From assembly GCA_964488025.1 (NCBI GenBank), contig CAZATJ010000029.1, forward strand, positions 1 to 5,654: a stretch of DNA of 5,654 bases, written 5' to 3'. The notes beneath the pieces are model-generated. The model saw only the letters and a program-made list of their open reading frames with translations, was not told the origin of the DNA and did not search any database. This document shows, piece after piece, positions 4,789-5,654 of the stretch. Origin of the DNA: UBA1568 sp964488025. Its GTDB lineage: Bacteria; Patescibacteriota; Minisyncoccia; Moranbacterales; UBA1568. The translations under genes and the position numbers were made by a program. The first letter of the stretch is position 1. Every line of letters starts with the position of its first letter.

Positions 4789-5604
4789 ATGGTAAACAAA
4801 TATACTATGACTCAAAATATTTTTGAAGAGATAAGAAAAATAAATCAGTATGATATGGAGTATTGGTCTGCCCGTGAGCTTATGCCTGCTCTCGGGTATG
4901 ATACTTGGAGCAAATTTACCGATGCCATATCCAGGGCCGAAGAGTCTGCCAAAAACGTAGGGGTAGAGCCAAAAGAACACTTTTTGCCGGCGCCGGCAAA
5001 AAGTACCGGAGGAAGGCCGGCGGAGGATGTTTTCTTATCACGATACGCCTGTTATCTTGTCGCTCAGAACGGCGATCCAAGAAAGCCGGAAATTGCCGCT
5101 GCACAGAGCTATTTTGTGATACAGACTCGGCGGCAGGAGAAAACCGATATGCTGGCCGAAGACCAGAAGCGGGTTATGCTGAGAGATGAAGTAAAAAAGC
5201 ACAACACTTCGCTTGCGGAAGCGGCTGATCATGCTGGTGTAAGAAATTACGCCATTTTTCAAAACTACGGGTACATCGGTCTTTATGGTGGACTCGGCGC
5301 GAAAGAAATTCATCGGAAAAAGAATCTGAAAAAATCGCAGAAAATCCTTGACCATATGGGGAGCGAAGAATTGGCAGCGAATCTTTTTCGCGCCACTCAG
5401 ACGGATGCGAAACTGCGGAGAGAAAATATCTCCGGAGAAGATCGGGCAAACAACGCCCATTTCGAAGTTGGAAAGAAAGTCAGGGAAACAATCAAGGATT
5501 TAGGTGGGACTATGCCGGAGAATCTTCCATCGGCTGACGCGATTGCAAAATCAAAAACAAGGTTAAAAAAATTGAGAACCAATAGAATAAAGAAAATTAT
5601 ATGA
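4789..5604 (+). CDS. dinD: DNA damage-inducible protein D (DinD family)
   Basis: A full-length homologue (271 aa; E. coli DinD is about 274). Family blocks are present in order: FEEIRKIN...YWSARELMPALGY (12-37), VFLSRYACYLVAQNGDPRKP (81-100), AAAQSYFVIQTRRQE (103-117), an RDEVKKHN-SL-EAA helix (132-146), YAIFQNYGYIGLYGGL (154-169), LKKSQKILDHMGSEELAANL (180-199), FRATQT (200-205), HFEVGKKVRETI and LGGTMPENLP (224-247). The N-terminal half resembles a Bro-N/antirepressor-type fold. In E. coli dinD is LexA-controlled and the product modulates RecA-dependent processes. Here no complete CTGT-N8-ACAG box lies between 4611 and 4810. ATG 4807 (MTQNIF) is a good alternative start, as alignment with E. 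coli begins near there; neither start has a Shine-Dalgarno. Codons 64-72 form a perfect palindrome. The stop overlaps the next ATG. Confidence 0.93.
   Translation: MVNKYTMTQNIFEEIRKINQYDMEYWSARELMPALGYDTWSKFTDAISRAEESAKNVGVEPKEHFLPAPAKSTGGRPAEDVFLSRYACYLVAQNGDPRKPEIAAAQSYFVIQTRRQEKTDMLAEDQKRVMLRDEVKKHNTSLAEAADHAGVRNYAIFQNYGYIGLYGGLGAKEIHRKKNLKKSQKILDHMGSEELAANLFRATQTDAKLRRENISGEDRANNAHFEVGKKVRETIKDLGGTMPENLPSADAIAKSKTRLKKLRTNRIKKII
4979..5004. repeat. perfect 26-bp palindrome inside dinD
   Basis: ACTTTTTGCCGGC (4979-4991) is followed directly by its exact reverse complement (4992-5004), with no spacer. It contains the centre GGCGCC and two overlapping GCCGGC sites, flanked by T5 and A5. It encodes H-F-L-P-A-P-A-K-S, residues 64-72 of DinD, in a segment that E. 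coli DinD replaces with unrelated sequence. In RNA it would form a strong GC hairpin, and in DNA a possible cruciform. Confidence 0.9.
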
Positions 5605-5654
5605 CGGATTTTATAAAGCGTATTTTTGGCTTCAAGCCGGCTCAAAAGCGAAAA
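5601..5654 (+). CDS. start of an unidentified gene, cut by the right edge
   Basis: An ATG overlapping the dinD stop (ATGA, 5601-5604) opens a frame that runs to the end of the window without a stop: MTDFIKRIFGFKPAQKRK. Eighteen residues are too few to name a family. The start is a short hydrophobic-basic segment, then a Lys/Arg-rich run. There is no clear Shine-Dalgarno beyond an AAAG about 8 bases upstream, so translation may be coupled to dinD, suggesting a two-gene operon. Confidence 0.5.
   Translation, partial: MTDFIKRIFGFKPAQKRK

Noticed and set aside
5038..5460. A 140-codon open frame on the minus strand opposite dinD, and other minus-strand frames opposite the helicase and the 439-aa gene.
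   Set aside because: Each lies wholly opposite a gene with clear motifs or a full-length frame. Their translations show no domain and look like shadow frames.
1..5654. CRISPR array, insertion-sequence ends, rRNA or complete tRNA.
   Set aside because: I saw no regularly spaced repeats, no transposase-like frame with terminal inverted repeats, and no complete RNA gene; only the tRNA 5' fragment is present.

Overview
The window is about 5.65 kb of bacterial DNA from what looks like an accessory region. All supportable genes are on the + strand. It runs from a DUF2188-like gene cut by the left edge, through a large uncharacterised protein and an SF1 (UvrD-like) helicase, then a cluster of small overlapping ORFs including two putative zinc-binding proteins, a short non-coding spacer, and a DinD-family gene, to the first codons of a further gene at the right edge. 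TGA acts as a stop and Trp is written TGG, so nothing suggests a recoded genome. The taxon cannot be fixed. DinD occurs in Proteobacteria and widely in candidate-phylum (Patescibacteria-like) genomes, and the form here, with its Pro-Ala/GGRP insert, reminds me of the latter. That is an impression from memory, not a search result. Most genes lack a clear Shine-Dalgarno sequence.

Bases 1-278: the C-terminal part of a DUF2188-type small protein, then a short spacer. Bases 279-3675: a 439-aa protein of unknown function, followed after a 97-base gap by a 659-aa UvrD-like helicase. This pair is the most interesting unit. A same-strand pair of an unknown protein and a divergent SF1 helicase resembles known anti-phage or nucleic-acid-processing cassettes in architecture, but I cannot match it to a named system.

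Bases 3672-4610: a chain of stop/start overlaps (ATGA or TTGA) links the helicase end to a 23-codon ORF, a 63-aa zinc ribbon (two CxxC), a 37-aa ORF and a 190-aa protein with an N-terminal C-x9-C-x10-C-x2-H motif. Two related copies of a short repeat (AAAAGG...CCTTTT type) lie in this stretch, one on each side of most of the zinc-ribbon gene. The two smallest ORFs run through those repeats and may be by-products of them.

Bases 4611-4788 hold no substantial gene. They contain a possible 9-codon leader ORF, a terminator-like hairpin and a 25-base fragment matching the 5' acceptor strand and D-arm of a bacterial tRNA-Arg, with no anticodon or T arm after it. This looks like an old recombination junction or a tRNA-derived leader. 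The GC content of sampled lines rises from roughly 30-42% in the helicase to roughly 43-55% in dinD, which also suggests that the right side has a different origin.

Bases 4789-5654: a full-length DinD homologue carrying a perfect 26-base palindrome inside its coding sequence, followed by a gene starting in ATGA overlap and running off the window.
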